From assembly GCF_011046555.1 (NCBI RefSeq), contig NZ_CP049246.1:3720001-3784000 (forward strand): 64,000 nt of DNA. The letters are read 5' to 3'. Positions within the stretch are counted from its first letter, which is position 1. The number at the start of each line of letters is the position of its first letter. Source of the stretch: Sphingobacterium lactis (lineage in GTDB: Bacteria > Bacteroidota > Bacteroidia > Sphingobacteriales > Sphingobacteriaceae). Shown here piece by piece: positions 1 to 11,009 of this stretch. The notes under the pieces are model-generated. The model ran no database searches. It was not told the origin of the DNA and saw nothing but the letters and a program-made list of their open reading frames with translations. The position numbers and the translations under genes are program-made.

Positions 1-438
1 ACCGCCTGCTCCCTTATGGGACGTGGTCTGTGGATTCAGGCTGCTCTCAACTACAGCAATGTACTTGAAGTCCTCTGGAACGCCGTAACTCTTTAGGATT
101 TTCGCTATCCGCGGAAGCATTTTGTCCGCTTTACGATGGATGTGATGGGAAGGCTTTTTAAGATAAGCGAACCTGCTCAGGTATTTGTCAAGTTTACGCT
201 TTACCGCGACTTCCTCTAACGGGATGTTCTCTTCGGCAAATGAGATACGATTGTAGAATTCGTTCGCTGCCGCTTCTTTCTTGGATGCTTCCACTGTTTC
301 TGAAACATTGTCATGCATCGACTGGCCTAACGCCTTTCTAAAAGGATCTGCCAGATCTGGTTGGGGTTTTGAGTACGTGTTTGATAGTAACATAACCATC
401 AGCAACGCACTGCTACATAATACTCTTTTTTTTATCAT
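1..438 (-). CDS. Lytic murein transglycosylase, N-terminal part (runs off the window edge)
   Basis: Cleaves peptidoglycan glycan strands in the periplasm if it matches its family. The visible 146 residues start with a signal peptide (MIKKR followed by a hydrophobic stretch to about residue 22), then a linker and the beginning of an SLT domain. The stretch KYIAVVESSLNP carries E131, which fits the catalytic Glu in the 'ES' motif of MltD-like enzymes, and the following SHKGAGG fits the usual continuation. The ATG at 438 is chosen because the codon just upstream is a stop (TGA). The C-terminal part, where MltD proteins often carry LysM repeats, lies outside the window. A good promoter sits at 515-546. 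Family assignment is confident; the exact subfamily is not. Confidence 0.85.
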   Translation of the reverse strand, partial: MIKKRVLCSSALLMVMLLSNTYSKPQPDLADPFRKALGQSMHDNVSETVEASKKEAAANEFYNRISFAEENIPLEEVAVKRKLDKYLSRFAYLKKPSHHIHRKADKMLPRIAKILKSYGVPEDFKYIAVVESSLNPQTTSHKGAGG

Positions 439-514
439 TCATTCCCTTACTGCTACCCTATCCACAGATTCTTTGAAACTGATCAAACAGTAGCTTGGTG
501 AAAAAATTCAGCCC

Positions 515-546
515 CAAAATTAAAGCTTACCGCCTTAGCAGACAAA
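515..546 (-). promoter_or_regulatory. Promoter of the lytic transglycosylase gene
   Basis: On the minus strand a -33 TTTG (546-543) and a -7 TAATTTTG (522-515) are separated by 20 nt, matching the Bacteroidota consensus TTTG-N19-21-TAnnTTTG. The predicted start lies near 508, giving a leader of about 70 nt. Confidence 0.6.
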
Positions 547-927
547 TACTTGAACGAACTTCTCCGTTAAGAAAAGTTAAAAACTGAAAAAATCAATGTT
601 AAAAGTAGTTTAAACTTAGATTATCAAAATGTATCCTTTTGTAACATTTTACGGTTTTACGCGCAGGTATTTATTCATAACGGTCAAGTATTTATTATGA
701 ATAATGGACAGGTGATCAATTTTTGCGTCTAAACATGATACTGATCCTCTAAATTTTCATAAAAAGCAGAATAATCCAAGCAAATCCTGTTACATTAATA
801 AATTGAAACCGAATGGTTTATACCCTTTAAATCCTATTAAAATTGGATTTAGGAGGATTGAAATAAAAGTTTACATACAATTGATATGTAATGGGACAAT
901 TAATTAAAAATGACCAAATAAATTATC

Positions 928-935
928 TATCTTTG
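928..935 (+). promoter_or_regulatory. -7 element upstream of the pseudouridine synthase gene
   Basis: TATCTTTG matches the Bacteroidota -7 consensus TAnnTTTG and lies 19 nt before the ATG at 955. No clear TTG is present 19-21 nt upstream, so the -33 element is weak or absent. Confidence 0.5.
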
Positions 936-954
936 TGGCTCATTTTTCGAAATT

Positions 955-2394
955 ATGCCATTCAATAGCAAAAGGAACAGTCGAGAGGACAACTCCAGAA
1001 AACCGAGAAGCAACTCAGACGGCTTCAGAAACTCAAATAGAGAAGATAAATCTTCATCATTTGGCCCTAGAAACAACAAATCATCCAAATTTGATCGCGA
1101 TTCAAAAAGAGGAGGTTTCGACAAAGACTCGAAATTCTCCAGGGATCGTAAATTCGACAAAGATTCCAGACCGGATAGAGGCGCTGGATTTAACCGTGAT
1201 GATCGTTTCAACAAAGAAGGAAGATCGGAAAGATCCAACTTCAACAGAGAAGACCGTCCGGAAAGAGGATCGGGATACAATAGAGAACGTGGTTCCGGTT
1301 TTAACCGCGATGACCGTTTCAACAAAGAAGGTAGATCGGAAAGATCAAACTTCAACAGAGAGGACCGTCCGGAAAGAGGATCAGGCTTCAATAGAGAGCG
1401 TGGTTCCGGTTTCAACCGTGATGATCGTTTCAACAAGGACTCCAAATTCAGCAAGGATTCGAAATTCAGCAAAGAAGGCAAGTTCGGCAAGGATAGCAAA
1501 TTTGGAAAAGGCGGTAAATTTGACCGTCCGAACCGCAAGTTCGAAGGAAAAGATCGCGACTTCAAGGATCGTGATTTCTCCGATAGAGGCAAGCGCAACT
1601 TTGACGACAGAGAGGGCAAGGATTATAAGTCATTCACAAAACGTCCAAAGAACGACAAGAAGTCCGCTGCTGAGGATGATGGCATGATCCGTTTGAACAG
1701 ATATATTGCCAATTCTGGTATCTGTTCGAGAAGAAAGGCTGATGAGCTGATTGAAGCCGGTGTAATTTCCGTAAATGGTGTGGTAGTGACTGAACTTGGT
1801 GTGAAAGTCGATCCTGCAAAAGATGAGATCAGATACAACGATGAGCGTTTAAAGCGCGAAAAAATGGTCTATGTTCTTTTGAACAAACCTAAAGATTATA
1901 TTACAACAACAGATGACCCACAGGAGCGCAAAACGGTTATGCACTTGGTATCCAAGGCTACCAAAGAGCGTATCTATCCTGTCGGCCGTTTGGATAGAAA
2001 TACAACAGGGCTATTGTTATTGACCAACGATGGCAACCTGGCAGAGAAATTATCCCACCCAAGGAACAACATCAGCAAGATCTATCAGGTTGAGCTGAGC
2101 AAGAACCTTACACAGGGAGACTTCAATAAGATCCAGGTAGGTCTGGAACTGGAAGATGGTTTCATCAAACCGGATGACCTGAGTTTTGTGGTTGGTGCGT
2201 CCAAGCGTGAAATCGGCATCCAGATCCATAGCGGTAAGAACCGTATCGTTCGCCGGATCTTCGAATCACTGGGTTATGAGGTCGTGAAGTTGGATCGTGT
2301 AGTATATGCGAACCTGACCAAGAAAGACCTTCCTCGTGGCCGTTGGAGATTCCTGGAAGATCGGGAGATCGTTCAACTGAAACATCTTATATAA
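955..2394 (+). CDS. RsuA/RluB-family pseudouridine synthase with long Arg/Asp/Lys-rich N-terminal extension
   Basis: Isomerises uridine in ribosomal RNA. Residues 1-240 are a low-complexity, highly charged extension (RDDRFNKEGRSERSNF-type repeats). An S4 RNA-binding domain starts near residue 244 (MIRLNRYIANSGICSRR), and the synthase domain follows with VGRLDRNTTG, where D347 is the predicted catalytic Asp. Family members without the extension are about 240-290 aa, so half of this 479-aa protein is the added tail. Such basic/acidic tails are common in this family in Bacteroidota and probably bind RNA. The extension contains a 111-bp tandem DNA repeat (1192-1440). A strong hairpin terminator follows at 2403. 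The exact target uridine cannot be told from sequence. Confidence 0.92.
   Translation: MPFNSKRNSREDNSRKPRSNSDGFRNSNREDKSSSFGPRNNKSSKFDRDSKRGGFDKDSKFSRDRKFDKDSRPDRGAGFNRDDRFNKEGRSERSNFNREDRPERGSGYNRERGSGFNRDDRFNKEGRSERSNFNREDRPERGSGFNRERGSGFNRDDRFNKDSKFSKDSKFSKEGKFGKDSKFGKGGKFDRPNRKFEGKDRDFKDRDFSDRGKRNFDDREGKDYKSFTKRPKNDKKSAAEDDGMIRLNRYIANSGICSRRKADELIEAGVISVNGVVVTELGVKVDPAKDEIRYNDERLKREKMVYVLLNKPKDYITTTDDPQERKTVMHLVSKATKERIYPVGRLDRNTTGLLLLTNDGNLAEKLSHPRNNISKIYQVELSKNLTQGDFNKIQVGLELEDGFIKPDDLSFVVGASKREIGIQIHSGKNRIVRRIFESLGYEVVKLDRVVYANLTKKDLPRGRWRFLEDREIVQLKHLI
1192..1440 (+). repeat. 111-bp in-frame tandem repeat inside the pseudouridine synthase gene
   Basis: Copies begin at 1192, 1303 and 1414 (the last partial). 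The unit is 111 bp, or 37 codons, starting N-R-D-D-R-F-N-K. Copies differ mostly at silent positions. Keeping the frame means copy-number changes would only lengthen or shorten the charged tail. Confidence 0.85.
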
Positions 2395-2402
2395 GGTATC
2401 GA

Positions 2403-2425
2403 AAGGCGCGGAAGCGCCTTTTTTA
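2403..2425 (+). terminator. Rho-independent terminator
   Basis: Perfect 7-bp stem AAGGCGC/GCGCCTT with loop GGAA, followed by a T run, immediately after the pseudouridine synthase stop codon. Confidence 0.8.
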
Positions 2426-2466
2426 TTTGCCCATACTTTCGTAATTTTAACAAAATTCAATCAGAT

Positions 2467-2934
2467 ATGACAGACCCTAAATGTTTGACTTCGGTTGCCG
2501 AATTCCATACGACATTCCAGCACCCGATCTTGGACCAACCTACGATCCCTTCAGAAGCACGATGCAAATTGCGTGTATCCCTAATCGCGGAAGAACTGAA
2601 AGAACTGGAGGAAGCAATTGCCGATAAAGACTTAGTGGAAATCGCGGATGCCCTCTGCGATATTCAATATGTTCTTTCGGGGGCCATCCTTGAATTCGGA
2701 CTGAAGGATAAATTCAATGACCTGTTCAACGAGGTGCAGCGTTCCAATATGAGCAAAGCCTGCAAGAATGAGCAGGAAGCAATAGACACACAGGCACACT
2801 ACCTTGAAAAGGGCGTGGAATCCTATTATAAAGAAATTGATGGTAAGTTCTTGGTTTTCCGTAAAGGCGATGACAAGACATTGAAGTCCATCTACTACTC
2901 ACCGGCAGATCTCAAGTCGATCGTCGAGAAATAA
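2467..2934 (+). CDS. MazG-like nucleoside triphosphate pyrophosphohydrolase family protein
   Basis: A 155-aa all-alpha protein of the MazG / phosphoribosyl-ATP pyrophosphohydrolase type, expected to hydrolyse a (d)NTP to the monophosphate and pyrophosphate. The metal-binding signature ExxE...ExxD is visible as E43xxE46 and E58xxD61, inside EELKELEEA and EIADALCD. The C-terminal 60 residues (YYKEIDGKFLVFRKGDDKTL) form an extra segment outside the core domain. It stands alone between two hairpin terminators. The substrate cannot be deduced: the family covers canonical and damaged nucleotides. Confidence 0.85.
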   Translation: MTDPKCLTSVAEFHTTFQHPILDQPTIPSEARCKLRVSLIAEELKELEEAIADKDLVEIADALCDIQYVLSGAILEFGLKDKFNDLFNEVQRSNMSKACKNEQEAIDTQAHYLEKGVESYYKEIDGKFLVFRKGDDKTLKSIYYSPADLKSIVEK

Positions 2935-2942
2935 GAAATCAG

Positions 2943-2970
2943 AAAGGGGATGTAAATTACATCCCCTTTT
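2943..2970. terminator. Bidirectional terminator between convergent genes
   Basis: AAAGGGGATGTAA pairs with TTACATCCCCTTT as a long perfect stem, with T runs available on both strands. It ends the pyrophosphohydrolase gene and the convergent radical SAM gene. Confidence 0.85.
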
Positions 2971-2975
2971 GTTTA

Positions 2976-3932
2976 TCATACACCCACTGGTTGGTAGGCA
3001 GCGCCTTGTTTCACGCCTTTCTCTTCCAATCCCTTATCGATCCGGGTCTGAATCAGGGATTTCGGGAATCCCCAGTTTGGGGCGATCAGCAACTCTTTAT
3101 CCGCAATTCCAAAAATACGCTGGACAATGATATCCGGACGCAGTAAAGGAATGAATTTGGCCAAAAAGTCCGTGTATTCCTCAATCGAGAATAACGGAAA
3201 TGGCTCTCGCTTATATTTAACCCCCATGATGGATCCTTCCACAATGTGCAGGTGGTGTAATTTCACGAATTTGATCTGTGGATGTTTATTGATTTCATCT
3301 GCATAGCGCAACATCATCTCTTCGGTCTCCCATGGGAACCCAAAGATGGTATGTACGCAGATCTCAAGTGGCGAATTTTCAACCAATTTCATGGCCGATA
3401 GGAATTCATCATGCGAACATCCCCTATTTATACGCTCCAATGTGTCATTGTAGATGGACTCCATCCCCATTTCCAAATCCACATCATAGCGATCGGTATA
3501 GCTTTCCAACAGGGCAATCTTCTCAAAATCAAGACAATCCGGACGAGTACCCACGGATAGACCTAACGTATGCTCCGGACAGATACTCAATGCCTCATCA
3601 TACATCATTTTCAGTAGGTGTGTCGGTGCATAGGTGTTTGTATTGGGTTGGAAATAGATAATGAACTTCTCCGCACCATAACTGTTCCTGGCGCGCTCAA
3701 TTCCATTCTCTACCTGTTCCCGTATGGAAGGGATCTTCCGTGCCGTATCAGGCGTAAAGGAATCTACGTTGCAATAGGTACATCCCCCATATCCCTTGCT
3801 GCCATCCCGGTTCGGACATGTAAAGTTACCATCAACGATCACCTTAAATACCCGCTGTCCATTGTATTTCTCTTTCAGATAAGCCCCATAATGGTTATAA
3901 GGCTTCACTCCATTGTCTAATTGCGTACCCAT
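2976..3932 (-). CDS. TIGR01212-type radical SAM protein (YhcC family)
   Basis: A 318-aa cytoplasmic radical S-adenosylmethionine protein. The cluster-binding cysteines are C39, C51 and C54 in CPNRDGSKGYGGCTYC, the extended spacing typical of YhcC. Further family landmarks are IIYFQPNTNTYAP, LSVGTRPDCL and EMGMESIYNDTLERINRG. The reaction of YhcC is not established. The gene is monocistronic, converging on the pyrophosphohydrolase gene. Its upstream side is occupied by short GAGAT-type repeats and the end of the rRNA operon, so no canonical promoter was located. Confidence 0.9.
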   Translation of the reverse strand: MGTQLDNGVKPYNHYGAYLKEKYNGQRVFKVIVDGNFTCPNRDGSKGYGGCTYCNVDSFTPDTARKIPSIREQVENGIERARNSYGAEKFIIYFQPNTNTYAPTHLLKMMYDEALSICPEHTLGLSVGTRPDCLDFEKIALLESYTDRYDVDLEMGMESIYNDTLERINRGCSHDEFLSAMKLVENSPLEICVHTIFGFPWETEEMMLRYADEINKHPQIKFVKLHHLHIVEGSIMGVKYKREPFPLFSIEEYTDFLAKFIPLLRPDIIVQRIFGIADKELLIAPNWGFPKSLIQTRIDKGLEEKGVKQGAAYQPVGV

Positions 3933-3958
3933 TTAAGTGCAAAGATAAGATATAGTAT

Positions 3959-4210
3959 TGAGATTTGAGATGTGAGATTTGAGATAGAAAGGCTTGGATA
4001 GTGCAAAATAGTATTTAGCAGCTAGTATTAAGTATTAAGATAAATCGAATCCTTTCCGGCACACATGTGTCTCATATCTCACATCTAAGATCTCAATACT
4101 ATAAATGTAAAAAGACCCATGGTATCCTTTCCGGCACGCATGGGTCTCATATCTCAATACTCACATCTCAATACTCCCTCTCACATCTCATATCTCACAT
4201 CTCAATACTA
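3959..4210. repeat. Degenerate GAGAT(G/A/T)TGAGA short repeats with a 75-bp-spaced direct repeat
   Basis: The 3933-4260 gap is filled with variants of GAGATGTGAGAT and its complement ATCTCACATCTC (3959-3985, 4067-4100, 4144-4210). A 32-bp near-identical direct repeat beginning ATCCTTTCCGGCACRCATG lies at 4049-4080 and 4124-4155. The same short motifs recur at 7468-7497 and 10970-11001, that is, around and inside the rRNA operon. No gene was found here. Confidence 0.75.
4108..4147 (-). terminator. Second terminator-like hairpin downstream of the rRNA operon
   Basis: On the minus strand AGACCCATG pairs with CATGGGTCT (perfect 9 bp), followed by TTTTT. It lies behind the main rRNA terminator and may act as a backup. 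Confidence 0.5.
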
Positions 4211-4213
4211 TAA

Positions 4214-4252
4214 AAACAGAAAGGCCATCCCTTTGCAAGGATGGCCTTCTGT
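4214..4252 (-). terminator. Main rRNA operon terminator
   Basis: On the minus strand ACAGAAGGCCATCC pairs with GGATGGCCTTTCTGT (one bulge), followed by a T5 run, about 10 nt after the 3' end of the 5S gene. Confidence 0.85.
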
Positions 4253-4261
4253 ATAAAATTA

Positions 4262-4371
<110 letters not shown>

Positions 4372-4449
4372 ACCTTTTGATGGATGATTCCATCATTGAC
4401 ATGTTATTGGAAGAAAAGATCAAAAAAGAGAGAGGACAACAGACTATCC

Positions 4450-7340
<2,891 letters not shown>

Positions 7341-7441
7341 CTACCACCCCTTTTGCCAAGTGGTAGGTTGCTCTTGGCCGTACCATCCCCGAAGGAATGA
7401 CCGTGCCTCTGTTATCTTCTCTTGTTATCTCTTTTCTTCCA

Positions 7442-7457
7442 ATATGTCAAAGAACTC
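7442..7457 (-). promoter_or_regulatory. boxA-like antitermination element before 23S
   Basis: Minus strand GAGTTCTTTGACATAT, resembling the rRNA boxA (TGCTCTTTAACA), in the tRNA-23S spacer. A related element stands before 16S (9484-9500), supporting a Nus-type antitermination role. Confidence 0.55.
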
Positions 7458-7534
7458 TTTATCCAGATATCAGACCTGAGATATGAGATGTGAGACCGTG
7501 GTCCACATACTATCTCCGGATCGTTCAGGATTCG

Positions 7535-7608
7535 TGGAGAATAACGGATTCGAACCGTTGACCCCCTGCGTGCAAGGCAGGTGCTCTAGCCAGCTGAGCT
7601 AATTCCCC
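7535..7608 (-). tRNA. tRNA-Ala (anticodon TGC)
   Basis: A 74-nt cloverleaf on the minus strand starting GGGGAATTAGCTCAG. Anticodon TGC is in CCTTGCACG, the T-arm contains GGTTCGAATCC, and the acceptor stem GGGGAAT/ATTCTCC pairs with one G-U, discriminator A. CCA is not encoded. It lies in the 16S-23S spacer, 10 nt from tRNA-Ile. Confidence 0.95.
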
Positions 7609-7618
7609 TTGGTCGTCG

Positions 7619-7692
7619 TAGTCCCGAGCAGATTTGAACTGCTGACCCCTACATTATCAGTGTAGTGCTCTAACCAACTGAGCTACGGGACT
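7619..7692 (-). tRNA. tRNA-Ile (anticodon GAT)
   Basis: A 74-nt cloverleaf on the minus strand, acceptor AGTCCCG/CGGGACT, discriminator A. Anticodon GAT is in CACTGATAATG and the T-arm in GTTCAAATC. First tRNA of the 16S-23S spacer, the usual Ile-Ala order. Confidence 0.95.
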
Positions 7693-7812
7693 AGCTTATC
7701 TCTCTCATCTCTCGGTACCTCCCACTTGCGGGGCGGGCACTTTCTTCTGAATGTCTTCTTTTTTTCAATATATGATCATGATGTCGCGCAGCGACCTCTC
7801 GGGGCGGGCTCT

Positions 7813-9342
<1,530 letters not shown>

Positions 9343-9483
9343 TAAAATGAAGTTTCGATCGAGACTATTTATAAAAATAGAATCGTCTGTATTAATGTTG
9401 TTCTCCCGCTCCCGAGATTTTCTGAATTGACTTAACTTAATAAATCTTCAGCTTTCGTCTTCCGACTAATCGCTGCGCTACAT

Positions 9484-9500
9484 GATCATTTAAAGAACTT
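9484..9500 (-). promoter_or_regulatory. boxA-like element in the 16S leader
   Basis: Minus strand AAGTTCTTTAAATGATC, about 140 nt upstream of 16S, resembling boxA and the element before 23S. Confidence 0.55.
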
Positions 9501-9617
9501 ATGCGGCCTCCGCGTCGCGCCTCGGCCTGTATATCGTGACCCCGGAAGGGTCCTGATCTGTCATTGTTTTCCGGCTCCGGGCGTCGCGCCCTGTGCCGTT
9601 CCCCGTAGTTGGGACTG

Positions 9618-9648
9618 CAAAGGTAAGAGGTTTTTTCGATTCCCCAAA
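9618..9648 (-). promoter_or_regulatory. rRNA operon promoter, proximal
   Basis: Minus strand -33 TTTG (9648-9645), 19-nt spacer, -7 TACCTTTG (9625-9618), an excellent match to the Bacteroidota consensus. The predicted start is about 270 nt upstream of 16S. Confidence 0.8.
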
Positions 9649-9777
9649 ATTTATTTTGAAATAATTTTCGGGGGCTCTTTTTCGGCGAACTTCCGGTGCC
9701 CAGGGGCGACCTTCCGATCCGTTCCTATTACCCATATGTCAGTGCCGTTTCCGGCGCCCCTCCCTTGCGGAGTGGTG

Positions 9778-9809
9778 CAAAGATAGGGGAAAACAATCCA
9801 TATCTCCAA
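9778..9809 (-). promoter_or_regulatory. rRNA operon promoter, distal
   Basis: Minus strand TTG (9809-9807), 21-nt spacer, -7 TATCTTTG (9785-9778). It forms a tandem pair with the proximal promoter 160 bp downstream. Confidence 0.7.
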
Positions 9810-9896
9810 GGGGCCCGGCAAAGAATTTTCGGGGACAGAGCGTAACTGCCTATGCCAATGGCGGATAATTTTCATGGATGTGCAGCGGAAAGGGGG

Positions 9897-9932
9897 TTGC
9901 GGAGGGCCAGTGCGGTGGATCTCTTGTGCCCG
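9897..9932. repeat. Block shared with island B
   Basis: TGCGGAGGGCCAGTGCGGTG and the following GATCTCTTGTGCC recur almost unchanged at 34911-34948 and 35246-35285. Confidence 0.75.
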
Positions 9933-9953
9933 GGGGGATGGCCTAACCGCCAT

Positions 9954-10113
9954 GCAACCCCAGAGGGGTTGAACTATTTTAGCTGTGCGCCTACACAACG
10001 ACAAAGCCCCACCGTCCCGTTTTTTGGTTTGCTGAAGCAAACCAAAAAACGGGACGGTGGGGCAATCTTAACTTATCGGCTGTGCTAAAATAGTTGCACC
10101 CCTCCGGGGTTTG
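9954..10113. repeat. Pair of inverted REP-like palindromes flanking a hairpin
   Basis: The left unit CAACCCCAGAGGGGTTGAAC plus CTATTTTAG (9954-9982) and the right unit GCTAAAATAGTTGCACCCCT plus CCGGGGTTTG (10084-10113) are in opposite orientation, like a bacterial interspersed mosaic element. The core CAACCCC-N-GGGGTG(T)AACTATTTTAG recurs at least nine times in island B. Confidence 0.7.
10006..10063. repeat. Perfect 27-bp inverted repeat with 4-nt loop
   Basis: Arms at 10006-10032 and 10037-10063 are exact reverse complements, with loop TGAA. Each arm runs from GCCCCACCGTCCCG to TTTTTTGGTTTGC. It sits between the two REP-like units. Confidence 0.9.
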
Positions 10114-10148
10114 CCAACGTGCTACCCGGTGCAGGGAGGATGCCCTGG

Positions 10149-10203
10149 GCACAAGTCCGCCAACTCACCGCCCACAACAAAAGCGCCAGCGGTCCCGTCG
10201 CCC
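10149..10203. repeat. Divergent copy of the 71-bp direct repeat unit
   Basis: Begins GGGCACAAGTCCGCCAACTC and continues CCCACAACAAAAGCGCCAGC, clearly related to the tandem units at 10787 and 10858. The first part also appears inside island B (TGGCACAAGTCCGCCATGC). Confidence 0.6.
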
Positions 10204-10445
10204 CTCCCATATTATATTAAGCGCTTATTATCCACCCCTTCAAAAATATATTCCCTATATTCATTCCGTAGGCCGCCATTTCCGCGGCCGCCATCCCCGG
10301 TTGCCAGATCCATGGCAGGATCCCCTCTTCATAAAAAAATCCGCAACCCCAACACGCTCTCGCACTGTCCATCCCGCAAAACGGGTACGGCCCCCGTTGC
10401 CATTCCCCTAATCTCATACCGGTGCAGGAACAGCCTTGCGGCTTC

Positions 10446-10574
10446 CCTGGACCTTGTCCGACATGCATCCGAGGTGCGTCCGGGGTATTACCGAGGTGAG
10501 AGCGTCCCATGGACACGCTCTCACCCCGCTCTCGGTACGCTCTCACCACGCTCTCACCTCGGACAAGGTCCAGG
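10446..10574. repeat. Inverted-repeat element, copy 1 (129 bp)
   Basis: Bounded by perfect 16-bp terminal arms CCTGGACCTTGTCCGA and TCGGACAAGGTCCAGG. Inside, GGTGAGAGCGT and ACGCTCTCACC face each other around CCATGG, followed by several CGCTCTCA repeats. Copy 2 lies at 34141-34266. The two copies differ in the arms by paired, compensating substitutions. No open reading frame is carried. Confidence 0.85.
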
Positions 10575-10786
10575 CAGGTAACGGGAGCAAAAAAAGGATG
10601 ATTTAGAGCAGAATCGCCGTTCCTCGCGCGCAGACCGCGATTTTCGGCCAAAAAGCAATATGGAGATTAAGCGCTTATATCGGGATTTTGGTCGTTGCGA
10701 TTACCGCAAACGCCGGGAAAAGCCGGAAAAGTACTAAAAAACGATACTTGGGGGGTTCCGGGGCAAGATCAATTGATCAGTCATTG

Positions 10787-10915
10787 GGCACAAGTCCGCC
10801 AACGCACAGCCCACAACAAAAGACGTGCGCCAGCAGATCCGTCGGCGAGTTTAGGCCGGGCACAATTCCGCCAACGCGCAGCCAACTGCAAAAGACGTGC
10901 GCCAGCAGACTTATC
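10787..10915. repeat. 71-bp tandem direct repeat
   Basis: Units start at 10787 (GGGCACAAGTCCGCCAACGC) and 10858 (GGGCACAATTCCGCCAACGC). Both contain AAAGACGTGCGCCAGCAG. Confidence 0.7.
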
Positions 10916-10969
10916 CAAACTAGATCCACCTCCCCCATCAAAAAAAAAGGCAACCCAATGGCCGCCTTT

Positions 10970-11001
10970 CTATCTCACATCTCACATCTCACATCTCATT
11001 T
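10970..11001. repeat. Short ATCTCACATCTC repeat tract
   Basis: Three tandem CTCACATCT units just beyond the stop codon of the efflux fusion gene. Same family as the tracts at 3959-4210 and 7468-7497. Confidence 0.7.
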
Positions 11002-11009
11002 CTAAATAA

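Larger units (their letters stand above)
439..954. other. Intergenic region between divergent genes
   Basis: This AT-rich divergent spacer holds the promoters for both neighbours. It also contains a perfect 10-bp inverted repeat TTATTCATAA/TTATGAATAA (671-680 and 694-703, 13-nt loop). I see no convincing small gene or RNA in it. Confidence 0.5.
9810..11009. other. Gene-free repeat island A
   Basis: About 1.2 kb between the rRNA promoters and the efflux operon terminus. Open frames here are GC-rich, repeat-derived and lack start signals or family resemblance. It contains two CAACCCC-type palindromes, a 27-bp perfect hairpin, one copy of the 126-129-bp inverted-repeat element, 71-bp direct repeats, a block also found twice in island B, and a GAGATGT tract next to the efflux gene stop codon. 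Confidence 0.7.

Noticed and set aside
927..1687. A 230-codon minus-strand frame and a 250-codon plus-strand frame over the pseudouridine synthase 5' half
   Set aside because: Both are produced by the repetitive Arg/Asp/Lys codons of the real gene; compositions are abnormal and no start signal fits.
10446..10574. Insertion sequence
   Set aside because: Terminal inverted repeats are present but there is no transposase frame and no visible target duplication; listed as a repeat element instead.
9499..11009. Several 80-156-codon frames in repeat island A
   Set aside because: They run through palindromes and direct repeats, are Pro/Arg/Ser-biased and have no counterpart or ribosome site.
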